Shown here: piece after piece, positions 41,272 to 52,140 of the stretch | Layout: every line of letters starts with the position of its first letter | Position numbering within the stretch: position 1 is the stretch's first letter | Position numbers and translations under genes: made by a program | Assembly (NCBI RefSeq): GCF_033807575.1 | Contig: NC_084713.1 | Location: forward strand, 18,761,389 to 18,825,388 | DNA: 64,000 nt | Origin: Cydia pomonella | Lineage: Eukaryota > Arthropoda > Insecta > Lepidoptera > Tortricidae | Direction of reading: 5' to 3' | The notes under the pieces: generated by a model | Database searches by the model: none | Seen by the model: the letters and a program-made list of their open reading frames with translations, nothing else | Told to the model about the DNA's origin: nothing

Positions 41272-41700
41272 CTATCTCAGTAGTGAAGATGGAAATCTTG
41301 TCGCGTAGAGCGGTGGCCGTCTCCGTGTGGTGTCCGGCTTAAGAATAGCACCAACCCTAAAAGAACGAGGGTGTCGTAAGAGGCGACTAAGTTCACGAAG
41401 GAAGCCGTCATCTAACCCTTCGTCACAGGGGAGATAAGCATTGGGTTGCAACTTATCTAGGAGAAAGAAAACCCGGGACGGAGTCCCCGTTAAGCATGAG
41501 TAGGGTGCAACCTGAAATCTGCGGTAGGCTCCTGCAGCCAACCTCGCTCCACACGTATTGGCTTGCCTTTCCTGTGGGTCCGCCCAGTGAGGTCGAGAGG
41601 GTGGCGCAGGTGCTGGGCATCCCTGCGTTTTCCTTAACTCCGTCCCAGGCGGTGTAATGTCTCTAGACATTGCACCATAGATCGTCTGAAATAGACGCTA
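41272..41700. repeat. GC-rich retroelement-like segment
   Basis: The plus strand holds GGGTGTCGTAAGAGGCGACT, a motif I associate with 5' leaders of moth non-LTR elements. A 132-codon minus-strand frame (41670-41272) is open but matches no protein I know, and probably reflects the GC-rich composition. Confidence 0.4.
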
Positions 41701-41817
41701 AGGCCAGTAGCAGTAGAGCGATGGCGTATGAAAGCGGCAGCCTTAATCCTTAATTTTAGCATAGGTAAAATAGTAAATCCTAGCTAAAACAGGCCGATTG
41801 GGCTGCACGCTGCACGC

Positions 41818-42400
41818 ATGACATAGTACATTGTGCAACGAGGGGGGATAAGTGAAATTTTGCAAGCGAGGTCGTTAGATGCACGACAGCTGCAGGCTGG
41901 AATGCATCAAAGACTCGTGTTTGCAATATTCTTACCCCCGGAGCGGAGTTACACACAATGTTTTTCATCACACTTGCGACGAAAAAAGTAAATTTGAAGA
42001 GAAAAAAAACCTTATATACTGTGACATTTCAAACATTCGTCCGCCATATTGTCATTCTTTGACAGGTTAGGCATCGAAGGCACCTATCTGGCATTCAGCC
42101 ACGATTGAAAATTCTCTAAAAATAATTTTAAACGGCTATTAAATTAAATTCAATATTTGTTTTTAAGATAAATAATGAAAATCAATTCTAAACGTCAGTA
42201 TTTTAAAAATAAAACTCATTTATACCTACCTACTTGGTTCGTATGAATTAATGACAAATTAAAAAAAAACTCCCTCGTGAGTTATAGTTTTTTTTTCACA
42301 ATCCATAACTCCCGGGGGAATGATTTTGGCCTTTATCCTTCAGTATACCTTCATGAAATAAGATCTTTTTCGAGCATGTGTGATGAAAAATAAATAATCC
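41818..42400. repeat. foldback-like element (TTGTGCAACGAGGGGG)
   Basis: TTTTTCATCACACTTGCGAC near 41961 is inverted near 42365-42395 (GAGCATGTGTGATGAAAAA). CTCCCTCGTGAGTTATAG faces CATAACTCCCGGGGGAA near 42270-42320. Likely one large decayed foldback. Confidence 0.45.
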
Positions 42401-42851
42401 ATGTAAGTGTGTACTGTGTACCTACGTACCTATTACCTAAATAAACAATACTCTCTGTTCTCCATCAGTTGAGTTAAAAAGGGGCGGACATTTTAAATAC
42501 CAAGATAACGTAATGACGGTTTAACAAACACTCATAAGCTATTAAAACGGAACTCTAAAAATGTTACAAAAAAGAGAAAAAACAAAACAATCTCGCTTTT
42601 ATGACTTCCGCCCCTCGCATTATGAAAATGAAGTTTTTATATTTAGGTATACTCAGCGAATAACTAAAGACAGATTTTAATATATTTTCTATACAAGTTA
42701 TGTCTTTTTGTATTTAGAGTTGTTATCTAACATACTGAACTAAGAATGCGTATTTTATTACGAAGCTAAATTTAGTTAAATAACGTAAAATAATGAGCAA
42801 AAGGGTGTTCCTTGACCGATCTGATACCCTCAGTAGTAATTTGACTATTGT
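42401..42851. other. no recognised feature
   Basis: AT-rich, nothing supported. Confidence 0.5.
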
Positions 42852-42854
42852 TCA

Positions 42855-43130
42855 GTCACGGACTTTGATTTTTGAGCAATTTGATGTGCAAGTGCAAGGC
42901 AAGGCAGTGCCATCAAACAAAATCGGCGCGACAGAAACCGCACGAACCTTTACTTGTTGATGTTGGCTACCCAGAATAATGGCCTGACATTTTGCCGGAT
43001 TGACACTGATGCCAAAGCTACTGGACCATTTATGAGGAAAATAGTTGCAAATCGTCTGCATACAAATGGTAAGATCTGCGGATTTTGGAGGTGATTTGGT
43101 GAATAAAGATTTTTTATTGACCAAATCACC
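42855..43130 (-). pseudogene. Jockey-like LINE RT thumb fragment
   Basis: The minus strand encodes DLTICMQTICNYFPHKW, then SFGISVNPAKCQAIILGSQ and a following FDGTALP. This is the segment after the YADD motif of Jockey-type RTs. No active site is present. Confidence 0.65.
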
Positions 43131-43231
43131 GTTTTATTCAGTTTTAAGCTATGCTGGCGAGGTTTACAGCTCACATAGCCATTAGTGCTAGTTTATTTAT
43201 TTCTAAAAAAACTACTATTAATGAATCTAAT

Positions 43232-43333
43232 AGAGCAAAACTAAGATAAGTTGGTACCGATTTTGATAGGTCAGGCTTCTCTTGCACTCTCTATCAAAAT
43301 CACTGCCAACTTATTGTGGTCTGACTCTAGATA
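43232..43333. repeat. palindromic MITE, family A
   Basis: ACTAAGATAAGTTGGTACCG at the left faces CTGCCAACTTATTGTGGTCT at the right. An internally shortened copy of 203-355. Confidence 0.65.
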
Positions 43334-43827
43334 GGTATTTAATTGTTTTACCTGCGTTTTGAGAATTAAAGAATATAAAGGTTTGTATGATTAACTCACA
43401 CGCAAGACCTTTATACAGTAGAAACATAACTAAGTTCTTATATCCCGCAATTGCAGGAGCAAAAATGCCACACGACTCATAATTACCCAATAAAGGAATT
43501 ATATTACTTCAACTAGAGCTTTATTACGGCGTGCCTCTAAAATCATGTGAAAACTTACGACTGGGGCAATTAAAAACTATAATTACGCCGACGAAAGCCT
43601 TTAAAATGGAGCAGAAATAGTATTTCGCTAATTTTGTCGTGCAAACTCAGGTTACTTTTAATCTTGTGTTTAAAAAGCTACCGTAATTCTTATGACGTAA
43701 GATTTACATTTGAAAATCATGTCTAAGGTAGATGAGTGCTTGGGAAAACTATCGTTGGATTTTTCGCGTTTGTGCTCTGGAGTGATATTCCAAATGCGTT
43801 TTGGGAGCAGATGAGTCGAAGACTCAT
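43334..43827. other. no recognised feature
   Basis: AT-rich, nothing supported. Confidence 0.5.
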
Positions 43828-43997
43828 AGGCCAATACGAACGTACACTGATATCTAAATTATGTTATTCTGCTATAGTGCATTTCGCTCGTACTTGTCCG
43901 TCCATGTATTGGCGCGAGCGAGACGCACGAATACTAAATGACGTCATTCAGATATCATTCTGATGTCAGTGTACGTTGGAATTGACCTGTCAGCCCT
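43828..43997. repeat. palindromic MITE (CGAACGTACACTGATATC)
   Basis: TAGGCCAATACGAACGTACA and CTGATATCTAAATTATG face ATTCTGATGTCAGTGTACGT and TTGACCTGTC. Relative of 32944 and 56325. Confidence 0.75.
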
Positions 43998-44109
43998 TCC
44001 TCCCTGTTCTTTGATTAAACAATTCAGAAAGCAGGCAAGTTGCCAAACATTGAATATCATCTATATAATACATACATAATCGTTCTGTTTTACATGAACG
44101 CGTCTTTAG

Positions 44110-44275
44110 GCACTCTAGTGACGTTCAGATGTCATGTGGCCGCCGCTGTATCTGACAGTTTTCTTGTTCGCCGCCGCATTACTGCCGTTCAATCGTCATG
44201 CCGTTATGACGTTCAATCCGTCACTCATTTGATCAAATAAATTGACGGATACAGCGCCCACTTCAAGGCAAGGCC
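44110..44275. repeat. MITE, family G
   Basis: CTAGTGACGTTCAGATGTCA at the left, GCCGCATTACTGCCGTTCAA and GACGTTCAATCCGTCACTCA inside. Confidence 0.6.
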
Positions 44276-44302
44276 GCAGTAGTTATAATTGTTATAAAAC
44301 AA

Positions 44303-44400
44303 CAGAGGGCCTACCCTCTTGCCTCTCTGTCTTGTAATTTCGTACGTAAGTGTGACAGAGAGGCAACACGTCGAACGTGATTCGCGGTAGTCCCTCTGTA
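44303..44400. repeat. MITE (GGGCCTACC / CGCGGTAG)
   Basis: Shares TTCGTACGTAAGTGTGACAG and GAACGTGATTCGCGGTAG with 36405-36520. The left arm is shortened. Confidence 0.7.
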
Positions 44401-44404
44401 ATGC

Positions 44405-44529
44405 AGTAGGGCTAAGATGGTCGGCTCTTTATCATTTGTCACCATGCCTGTCACGTTCTAATAAGTATGTAAGCGCGAAAGTGATGGACATAGTGACAAG
44501 CGATAAAAATGGAACCATGCTGCCACTGC
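44405..44529 (+). repeat. MITE family H, complete
   Basis: CAGTAGGGCTAAGATGGTC through ACCATGCTGCCACTG, colinear with the units at 23371. Confidence 0.85.
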
Positions 44530-45164
44530 AGATGCGTTGCCATCCGAACGTAACCTTACGTGTTCGACTCATAGCGAGTAACTACTAGTTAGTAATGTTA
44601 GCCGGGCTGAAATATCTCTCCCACAGTTCCCTAGGAATGCTCTAATTGCGGACTGGTACATAATTGCGGGACACTCACGCGATGCAGTGTCAACTGAGCT
44701 GCAACCGGGATTCGACGATTACTGGTACAGTCAGCGTAATGATTGCCAATGGACAAGCGCCGTACCTGCAAAAAAAAAAACAAATCATACTGCTTACAGA
44801 CTTTATGTAACTAAAAAGAGTATTTAAGTAACTTCACGCGTGGAATGATGATCCAAGTAGCACTTGGAAAGGTTTAATTTTTCAAAATAATTGAAGAAAT
44901 ATGTTTTTACCTTAGTTTTAATACTTAAATATTAGGTTTCTAGAGACTGTTCGGAAAGGGAAGAGTCGTGGTATTAGGCCCCATACATTCCACTGCACAA
45001 CTCTTCCTTTCCGCATAGGTCAAACATTTTAGGGGAAAACTCATTCAATCGTTTGCCGTTTTCTCGCGCACTATATTCCAAGTTCAAACCGAATTTTCAA
45101 TGTATTTATATATTAGTGTAAAAACGGCATTTTATGTAGTAAATGGTGATTGTACAGGCAGGGC
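44530..45164. other. mostly unassigned; one palindrome
   Basis: 44936-45020 is a foldback: GTTCGGAAAGGGAAGAGTCG faces CAACTCTTCCTTTCCGCATA, and GGCCCCATACATTCCA lies at the centre. 44727 starts with GTACAGTCAGCG, a MITE end without its partner. Confidence 0.5.
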
Positions 45165-45430
45165 CGGATTTCCACCTAGAGCCACAAGGCCCGGGTCTAG
45201 GGGCCCAGGCAACCAGCACCATACCAAGCACCATGCCATACCAAGTGCCTAGGGGTCCTCTATATCCTGGCCTTTTTTTTGACGGAGTGGGAATGCATTT
45301 ACGCACGGTGCGTGAGACTCACCGCTCCTTTTCCTTTCCTATAGCGAGAACGGGAATAGAACTTGGCCCTTGGCCCTACTCACTAAACCCTATTTGCCGT
45401 TCGTGAGGGCGCACTGGGATCAAAGGACTG
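45165..45430. repeat. GC-rich repeat shared with 1.7 kb
   Basis: CAGGGCCGGATTTCC opening, then CCCGGGTCTAGGGGCCC and CATACCAAGTGCCTAGGGG, inverted relative to 1662-1800. Probably a hAT-like or other DNA-element fragment. Confidence 0.45.
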
Positions 45431-45770
45431 TGAGCAGGTTAGATATTCTAAATGACCTGACCATGTTAAGGGAGATCTTGTGCATTTTGAATTCTGCTGT
45501 TGACTGTACCGGCGGAGACAGTAAAAATCGCGCATTTTGTTTATACAGGAAAATGAACTCTAAATCCATAGCAACGTATGTCACATAAGATCGTGTTTGT
45601 ATTGGGCAAGAAATAATGCCGTGCGCCTGCGGTCTTCTAGACTATTACTACAGTAATTTCTATGAACAGGCACCATTATAAGAGCTTAGCTGAGGAAGAG
45701 ATTAAAAGTATAATGTATTTGTTTACAATAACAATATACATAATAGATATATACAGAGGTATTACTATAA
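45431..45770. other. no recognised feature
   Basis: Nothing supported. Confidence 0.45.
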
Positions 45771-45992
45771 CTAGCTTAAATCTAAAATAGGCCCTTGAGG
45801 CATTGTAGCAAGGATGCTGGCGGCATTTCCTCGTTGTGTCGTAATACTGATACGTTTTGCAAGGAAGCCGCCAGCTCTTCGGTCACCGGTTACGTCAACC
45901 AGACACTTCGCGATTTCTGCAAAAAACTGCGCTCCCCATGGATGTTTCAACGCCAAAATAATTACATATTTATATTTAAAAATTAATGCCAT
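45771..45992 (-). pseudogene. LINE RT C-terminal fragment
   Basis: The minus strand encodes WGAQFFAEIAKCLVDVTGD, then RRAGGFLAKRISITTQRGNA and ASILATMPQG before a stop. The GDxRAxxFLxQRISxxxQRGNAAS pattern is the C-terminus of a family of non-LTR elements. The frame is open over 73 codons but is only the end of the protein. Confidence 0.6.
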
Positions 45993-46099
45993 TGCATTGG
46001 CAAAGCTTATATTTTCACTCAGACGTGGAAATTCCGTCTTTATTTATCACTATTTAATTTAATATTTTTTGTTCTTGAACTGAAATGTCTGATATACAT

Positions 46100-46546
46100 T
46101 ATCCCGCCCAGGCCGGTTTCGACCTCGGCGACTGAGTTTGTACTGGCTAGTGAGAGCGAAGATCGTGAGCTCTCAGGTGGCTGACGTAGCCTATTTTTGC
46201 AGTAAATGTACGGCCACACTCACCGCAGTCAGCACCCCTCCAACAAAATTGTAGTTTATGACCGCAGGTGGTCGGGCCTTGAACTCATCACGCTTCGCGT
46301 CGAGTTTCACTCGCCTCTGCTCTTCAAAGGCTTGCACTTTTGTACTCACTGTAAGTTGAAAAGATGGCCGCCCCGTTTCCGCTTACCACTTTGCAACTCT
46401 GAGTAGAAGATGCGCTTAGCAACTCTGTCGTTAGACATACGGGAGACATGATCACGCCATCGCAGTTGTCGCCGCATTAGATAGGCTTCAATGTCGCTGA
46501 CATTAGCACAGCGAAGAACTTCGGTGTTTCTCACCCGATCTGACAA
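46100..46546 (-). pseudogene. LINE C-terminus, relative of 21339
   Basis: Minus strand: VRNTEVLRCANVSDIEAYLM, then RRQLRWRDHVSRMSNDRVAK and FYSELQSGKRKRGG, the usual C-terminal order of this LINE group. After a deletion or shift, KARPP-like and GGVLT words follow that match 21339-21587. The zinc finger is out of frame. Confidence 0.7.
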
Positions 46547-46602
46547 GAGATGTTCATAATGTATAATAAATTACAATAAATAGCAGGATTTAACGACCGT
46601 TC

Positions 46603-46831
46603 TGGCCTATTTGGTAGTGGCCCTGCCTATGAAGCCGATCGTTCTCGTTTCAAATCCCGGTAAGGGCATTTATTTGTGTGATGAGCACGGATATTTGTTT
46701 GAGTGTATTCTATTTAAGTATTTATATATAATATATATAAATCGTTGTCTGAGTACCCACAACACAAGCCTTTTTTAGCTTACTGTGGGGCTTAGTCAAT
46801 GTGTTCAATAATGTCCTTAATATTTATTACT
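46603..46831 (+). mobile_element. tRNA-derived SINE, family 2
   Basis: Head GGTAGTGGCCCTGCCTATGA, then a B box within CGTTTCAAATCCCGG. Body AGGGCATTTATTTGTGTGAT and ATCGTTGTCTGAGTACCCAC; end TAATGTCCTTAATATTTATT. Copies at 29808 and 63205. Confidence 0.85.
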
Positions 46832-47215
46832 CCTTTAGAATCCTACAACATTTATTTGAAAACACTCGAATGCATTGTTGCTTGGAATTCTTTGTCTGAA
46901 TTTTATTTTATGTAAATATAATTTTATTAATTTATGTTGCCATTAATGTCTACCTTCATCTCCAAAAAATAGTATAAGAAATGCTATAAAAAATCTTATA
47001 AAAAACAACTTTCTTATTACAGCTTTCCTCACTTAATGACTTTTTAATGTTGGTTATAAATATTACCGGTAATATTTAAAACATTGCTATGAATAATCAA
47101 ATTAGAAGTTAATCGTAATAAATTATTAAATTAGTACTAAATAACACATTTTTAATATTTACGATACATTAAAGCGGAGCATGATGAGTCGGGCATGGGC
47201 TGGAATTAATGTTAG
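46832..47215. other. no recognised feature
   Basis: Very AT-rich, nothing supported. Confidence 0.5.
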
Positions 47216-47434
47216 GTAGGGTAGACCGAGGCGAATCAGATCACAGGGCGAATCCGATCACACTAAAAAAATGGTAATATTAAAGATATTTCTGATGACT
47301 CGCGTTGCAAGCTTAGAGGAGGTATTTATAGTTCTATTTAAGTGCGCTTATATCTACACAATATTTCAAATATCAACTGAATTTTCATCCTGATCAGATA
47401 CGCCCTGTGATCCGATTCGCCTCGGTCTACCCAA
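47216..47434. repeat. MITE (GGGTAGACCGAGGCGAATC ends)
   Basis: About 35-bp inverted ends: GGGTAGACCGAGGCGAATC plus ATCACAGGGCG at the left, and the complement at the right. AT-rich core. Confidence 0.85.
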
Positions 47435-47535
47435 CAGCGTTACTGTTGCCGCGTTACTGCTGCAGCGTTGACGGGGGCGAAAGCACTGTCAATTTCTTTG
47501 ATAATTTGCTGTCAATACGTATTTCTGTCGCGATT
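47435..47535. repeat. MITE family G fragment
   Basis: GCGTTACTGTTGCCGCGTTA, CTGCTGCAGCG and GTCAATTTCTTTGATAA are family G words; no clear ends. Confidence 0.45.
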
Positions 47536-47560
47536 ACATCGTTAAATTCATCAATAGTGA

Positions 47561-47880
47561 CATTTTTTATACTACGTCGGTGGAAAACAAGCATACGGCC
47601 CGCCTGATGGTCAGCAGTCTCCGTAGCCTATGTTCGCGTGGAAATCCAGAAGAGTTACATGCGCGTTGCTGGACCTAACACTCACGCACACAACACTATG
47701 AGTAGGGTCTAGTGTTATTCGGCTGCGGTTTTCTGTAAAATGGAGGTACTTACCCAGTTGGGCTCTGCTCAGGATCTGGAATGACATCCGCTCTGCTGTG
47801 CCCTACCACACAGCGAGATGACATTCACAGGGCCCATACCTCTCTTTTGGACGTAGTTTAAGGACATACCCGGGTCCATG
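47561..47880 (-). repeat. retroposon R1, full unit
   Basis: Complement-oriented TACTACGTCGGTGGAAAAC to GGACATACCCGGGTCC. It lacks about 40 bp in the middle (the ACCCGCCCC patch), as does 15978. Confidence 0.82.
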
Positions 47881-48437
47881 TTGATTTACCATTTCAGCAA
47901 GCAAGTAGCATTATTTGGGCTAGCGGGCATACCTATATAAAGTAGGTACATACTCGTATTTAGTTCGATTTCTCTCGTGACTACAAGAGACGAGGCCTGT
48001 GGCCAGCACTAACACATACCTACTGATATAAGTAAGCTGATCCTTTTTTTACCTTTTCTAAATCACTTGTTTTTGTTTAATTGCCATGCTAGTTTTCCTC
48101 TCGGCAGCCAGACAGATTAAAACGTATTTATTTTTAGCGCAATCAATGAGCTCCCAGTAATCTAGTTGCTTGACTGGCTGGCAAAGGATGGAGCCGTGGT
48201 AATCCCAGACTATATTTAAATAGGTATTCACGCAGAAAAATAAAGGTTATGTATTCTTTCCTTATTTGATGCTCATAAGCGCATTGTAATATGCCTACTT
48301 CAATAATAAACTATCTTTATCTTCCTTGAGCTAATGATTATTCTTCATTTTCTTTGACGTCACACTCTTGTCAGAGTGGTCGTGGTCGTCATATCAGGGC
48401 CGGTGCCAAGTTTATCTCTCAAAGTAAATAAATCAGC
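47881..48437. other. no recognised feature
   Basis: Nothing supported until the LINE fragment begins. Confidence 0.45.
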
Positions 48438-49142
48438 TCAGGCGTCCTCCAAGGCTCCCATTTGGGGCCTCTATTGTTTACATTATATATAAACGGTATC
48501 GTAAAATGTATATCCCACTCTTACGTTCTTCTTTATGCAGACGATGCAAAAATTTATAAAGTTATTCGTAATTCTTCTGATTGCGAACTGTTACAAAATG
48601 ATCTAGGTATGTAATTTTAACAGCTTCTGTAGAGAGAATAATTTGTTTTTAAACATAGAAAAATATAATACAATTAGTTTTACTAGAAAAAAAACATCGT
48701 CTTACTTCAATTACAAATTATGTAACCAGGACCTGGTAAGGATTTACTCCTTAGATTCGTGATCTTGGGGTAGTCATGGAAGAGAAATTATCATTTATAC
48801 CTCATATCGATTCCATCTTAGCTGTCTTTTAAACAATTAGGTATGATCCTGCGAATTGGTAAACCTTTCAGGAATACATTAACACTTAAAATTCTTTATA
48901 ACAGTTATGTACGAAGTCGGCTTGAGTTCGCATGTGCGGTTTGGAAACCCCATTACAGCATTCATATTGACAGGATAGAGAGATTGCTAAAAAGTTCCTA
49001 AAATCCCTTGATTTGTGGTATTGAAAACAAAAATTATGTGGAATCCTTAAACTGTCATAAAATGCAGTCCCTTAGGTGTCGAAGAGACTGTGTTGATTCT
49101 GTTCTATTATTTAAAATAATAAATGGTTTTAACAAGCTAGGG
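48438..49142 (+). pseudogene. Jockey-like LINE reverse transcriptase, decayed
   Basis: Opens SGVLQGSHLGPLLFTLYIN, with the active site YADD at 48534-48545. It then continues in shifted frames: KLSFIPHIDSILAVF, LRIGKPFRNTLTLKILYNSY and MQSLRCRRDCVDSVLLFKII. It covers the palm motifs and thumb to near the C-terminus. Several stops (from 48609 on) and shifts make it non-functional. It is the longest RT remnant outside the BEL element and is cut by the MITE at 49143. Confidence 0.8.
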
Positions 49143-49300
49143 GCATCTATATAACCATGACGTTTACTTAACACTTGTACTTACTTACAGGCTGGTGTTA
49201 AGTAAACGTCATGATTTTATAGAAATACGACGTCTAAAATAGCACTTGCACTGTTGGGGCTGTCGAAATCGCTGCCAACTAGTCTTGGTCTGACTCCACC
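49143..49300. repeat. MITE family A with substituted left arm
   Basis: The right half (CTGTCGAAATCGCTGCCAAC, AGTCTTGGTCTGACTC) is family A. The left half is a separate hairpin, CATGACGTTTACTTAACAC against GTGTTAAGTAAACGTCATG. Confidence 0.65.
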
Positions 49301-49420
49301 GTTATCAAAAAACTTGCAGCTATTAAAAATATATCCAACAAAACCTTATTGAATATAAAGCGTAAACAAAAACTCCCACATTAAATAAACCTTTTACATC
49401 AAATGAAGCGTATCCGATCC

Positions 49421-49450
49421 GACCCTCGATAGCTCAGTCGGTTCATATTT
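49421..49450 (+). other. isolated tRNA A-box-like segment
   Basis: CCTCGATAGCTCAGTCGGTT contains TAGCTCAGTCGG, a full match to the tRNA A-box pattern, and resembles the start of tRNA-Tyr. No B box follows, so not a tRNA gene; possibly a SINE or tRNA scrap. Confidence 0.4.
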
Positions 49451-49706
49451 CAGGACAAACAATGGGCAAGGTGCGTACGCGCAACGCATTCTTCAACGGC
49501 GTAACCGCCAAACGTATAAGGGAAGACTATTTCCATACATTATATAAAGTTTCGAATGGCGTTTTCTATCAACGTCATAGGCCCCGTGATCCTCTTATTG
49601 ACTGTGTGTGAAGTACATGGTAGGTTACTCGTAGAGCTGATTGCGTCCTACGTGGCAAATATGAGCCAAAATTATCATTATACTTGACACCTGTCAATTG
49701 TTTAAT
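49451..49706. other. unassigned, MITE words
   Basis: 49520-49570 (TTTCCATACATTATATAAAG, TTTCGAATGGCG) echoes the MITE at 61783. Nothing else. Confidence 0.4.
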
Positions 49707-49862
49707 CCCTAATTGATATTATAAATGCATCAATAGTAACTCTTTCTATTGGTCTGTCTGTTACTTTTTTACGCTTAAGCCGCTCTAAGAAGGACTTAGG
49801 ATAGTATTATACTTAGCTTATCAATCATCATCACGCAGACAAAGTCGCGGACAGAAGGTTGT
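49707..49862 (+). repeat. dispersed moth repeat ending GCAGACAAAGTCGCGGACAG
   Basis: ATAAATGCATCAATAGTAAC, GTCTGTCTGTTACTTTTTTA and CATCATCACGCAGACAAAGT follow a repeat I recognise as widespread in Lepidoptera, possibly Helitron-related. About 150 bp, decayed. Confidence 0.5.
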
Positions 49863-50959
49863 ATTTATGTCCCATAGCGTCTCAGCGGACAGTTTTCGTG
49901 GACAATTCAATGTGCGCGAAAACACTTGGTCAACAGTGGTTGAATGGTCTCTCGATCTCATGGTCTAAACTGATTGGGCTGTAGTACCTATGATGCCGAT
50001 TCAATGCGTATTGTGAATTTCACACATATATTTGTGGCTTTCCATCAGAGAATGGTTCTTATGCTTCATTGTGCATAACCCTTCTTTTAATTAAAAGTTA
50101 CATTTGAAATTTGTTTGCACATAAATGTATTCCTAAAATTTTTGCTGGCTAAGTAATTAGCACTAAGAGTATTTGAGGACGAATATTTTTCAGATGGCTA
50201 GAAAGTCACACTTGACTGTCAGTTTGCTCTTACATTTACGATCTTTTGCGTCGCAGGGTATAGTAATGAAGATTAAATCGTCACGGTCGAAAAACAGTCG
50301 TAAGTAACATTTTATACTCACCGTTTATGCGTCCGAACACGATAAGATTAAACTAAATCAGCCCTAAACTCTATAAACACAAGAGTCTTGAGAACCTTAA
50401 TGAAATGCAAAAACGACATACAAATGTGATATTTTAGTGGAGAATTAAGATAAAATAGTCACGGTGGACGAAATCCTTTGGCAGGTGCCATGATACAGCC
50501 GCAAAGGACAGGAAAAAATGTAGAAAATAGACAGGACAGTTCTTTGATGCAAAGGTTGAGAAAGCACAAATCAGTTCTGATTGCGTACAGCAAGAAAATT
50601 ATCACCCGGATACTGAAATGGCAGTTCAATTGGCAGTTAATCTACGAGCAGTTCTTTCTGGAGCTGGGATATTAAAACAAAGCTTGAATTGCCAACATTT
50701 TGACGATGGATCGATAAATAAAATCGTCATAACGTAGGAAAAGGACACACTTCCTAACAGTTATTTTAATTAAAAATTCCATGCCAAATTGCCGCTTTCT
50801 AGCTTTAACGGCCATCGAGCGAAGCTTCGGCCGGACAGATTTACAATATGGATATAAAAGTAAAATATAAAAACACATAAAAAACAATACTAAACACATA
50901 TAAACACATAGTCAAAAAATTGACCTAGGGTGCCCTAGCTGCAGCGGGTCAGGGCCTTA
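49863..50959. other. no recognised feature
   Basis: About 1.1 kb of mostly AT-rich sequence with short open frames (50478-50675) I cannot support as genes. Confidence 0.45.
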
Positions 50960-51198
50960 GCTGCCGGTGGTCAGGACCGCAGAGAGAGGAACCGCCGGAC
51001 TATCCGCGCCGTGTCCAAGACCACCGCCTTTGCATCTGACCTTTGATCCAACAACCTAGCAAGTTTTTCATGTTGGTCGAGACTCTTCGCTAGGAGACCG
51101 TTCGCTGAAACGACTATCGGGACAATGATCGCCAAATCAACATACCACATGGCGGTGATCTCATGAGCCAAGTCTTGGGCCTTATTCGAGATCCACAA
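50960..51198 (-). pseudogene. LINE C-terminal fragment (AHEITAMW...VPIVVSANG)
   Basis: The minus strand encodes KAQDLAHEITAMWYVDLAII, then VPIVVSANGLLAKSLDQH and TARIVRRFLSL. I recognise the VPIVVSxNGLxAKSLDQH block as the end of a non-LTR retrotransposon polyprotein. Open for 75 codons but only a fragment. Confidence 0.6.
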
Positions 51199-52048
51199 CT
51201 GTCAGATTTCGCATCCACATGAAATTGACACTTGATTCTATCGCATGTTGATTGTATCAAGTGTTGATTCTATCAACTGTGGATAATATCATTTGGAACA
51301 ATCAAAACTCATTCATGGAAAAAATAATCAAACAAAAGTCAACTTTGTTTATTACTATTATACAGTTTGTAATGGCTCTGAAAGTGGTTCGGTTTTGGTT
51401 TGATTGTCACCTAACTGTGGATTGCTAAAGTCAAATTTGACAAGTGTTGATTTTATCGCTAGACTTTTTTGTCCATGGGCTTGGGCACTATCTTGGATTT
51501 TTTGACGTACGACAGGAAATCCCCGTCCTTATTTATTATCACATTAACATAACACAAAACTAAAGTTTACATATTCATTTTGTCATGTCTGTGTCTCCAA
51601 TCTTTGTCACTCGATATCTAGCCGACAAAGCACCTGCTTCGCGGGTAGGCGACAAAATGCAGCCTATCGTCACAGTGGCGAGACAAAACAACCCTTATCT
51701 TATCGTCTATTCCTACTACCTACCGAGCGCAAGCGAGGCAAACACTCAGTCAAACCAGGGCAAATATGATCCTGAAATCCATTACCCATATGTAAAACTT
51801 AGGAGTGGTTATACTGGTTTTCCTAAATTATCGACTCGGTAAAGCTTGGTAAGCGAATGGAATAGAAATCTTTATCTTTAGATAGCGATATTTTCCCTCT
51901 GGTGTTAATTACAGACTAATATTGGACGTTTCCGTATAATTTTTAAAATGTCGGCTGATAGAGAGGCGGTGGTCGTTTAGATGAGATTTCAATTAGGTAG
52001 TCCTTTTGTGACGTTCGTAAAGATAAGTATACTTAAGTAAAGTTTTAC
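51199..52048. other. unassigned; repeated TGTTGATTCTATC words
   Basis: AAGTGTTGATTCTATC-type words recur at 51229, 51256 and 51440, with AACTGTGGAT beside two of them; perhaps a decayed MITE. The 85-codon frame 51585-51842 matches nothing known. Confidence 0.4.
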
Positions 52049-52140
52049 GAAGCTCAAGACCGATCCAGATGGCGGCGCACTGTGGACGCCCTCTGCCCCA
52101 TCTAGGGGACATAGGACAATAAGTCAAGTAAGTCAAGTAA
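52049..52140 (+). pseudogene. LINE RT extreme C-terminus and tail (RTE-like)
   Basis: Encodes EAQDRSRWRRTVDALCPI with a stop at 52103-52105, then GGACATAGGACAATAAGTCA and AAGTCAAGT repeats. It is the same element and 3' end as 12641-12923, truncated to 19 codons. Confidence 0.8.

Noticed and set aside
41272..41670. 132-codon minus-strand open frame
   Set aside because: It lies in GC-rich retroelement-like sequence, where stops are rare by composition. The opposite strand carries the GGGTGTCGTAAGAGGCGACT motif, and the protein resembles nothing known.
43736..43963. 75-codon plus-strand frame
   Set aside because: Its second half is the left arm of the MITE at 43828-43997.
45143..45406. 87-codon plus-strand frame
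   Set aside because: It coincides with a GC-rich repeat that recurs inverted at 1.7 kb; the frame is not preserved there.
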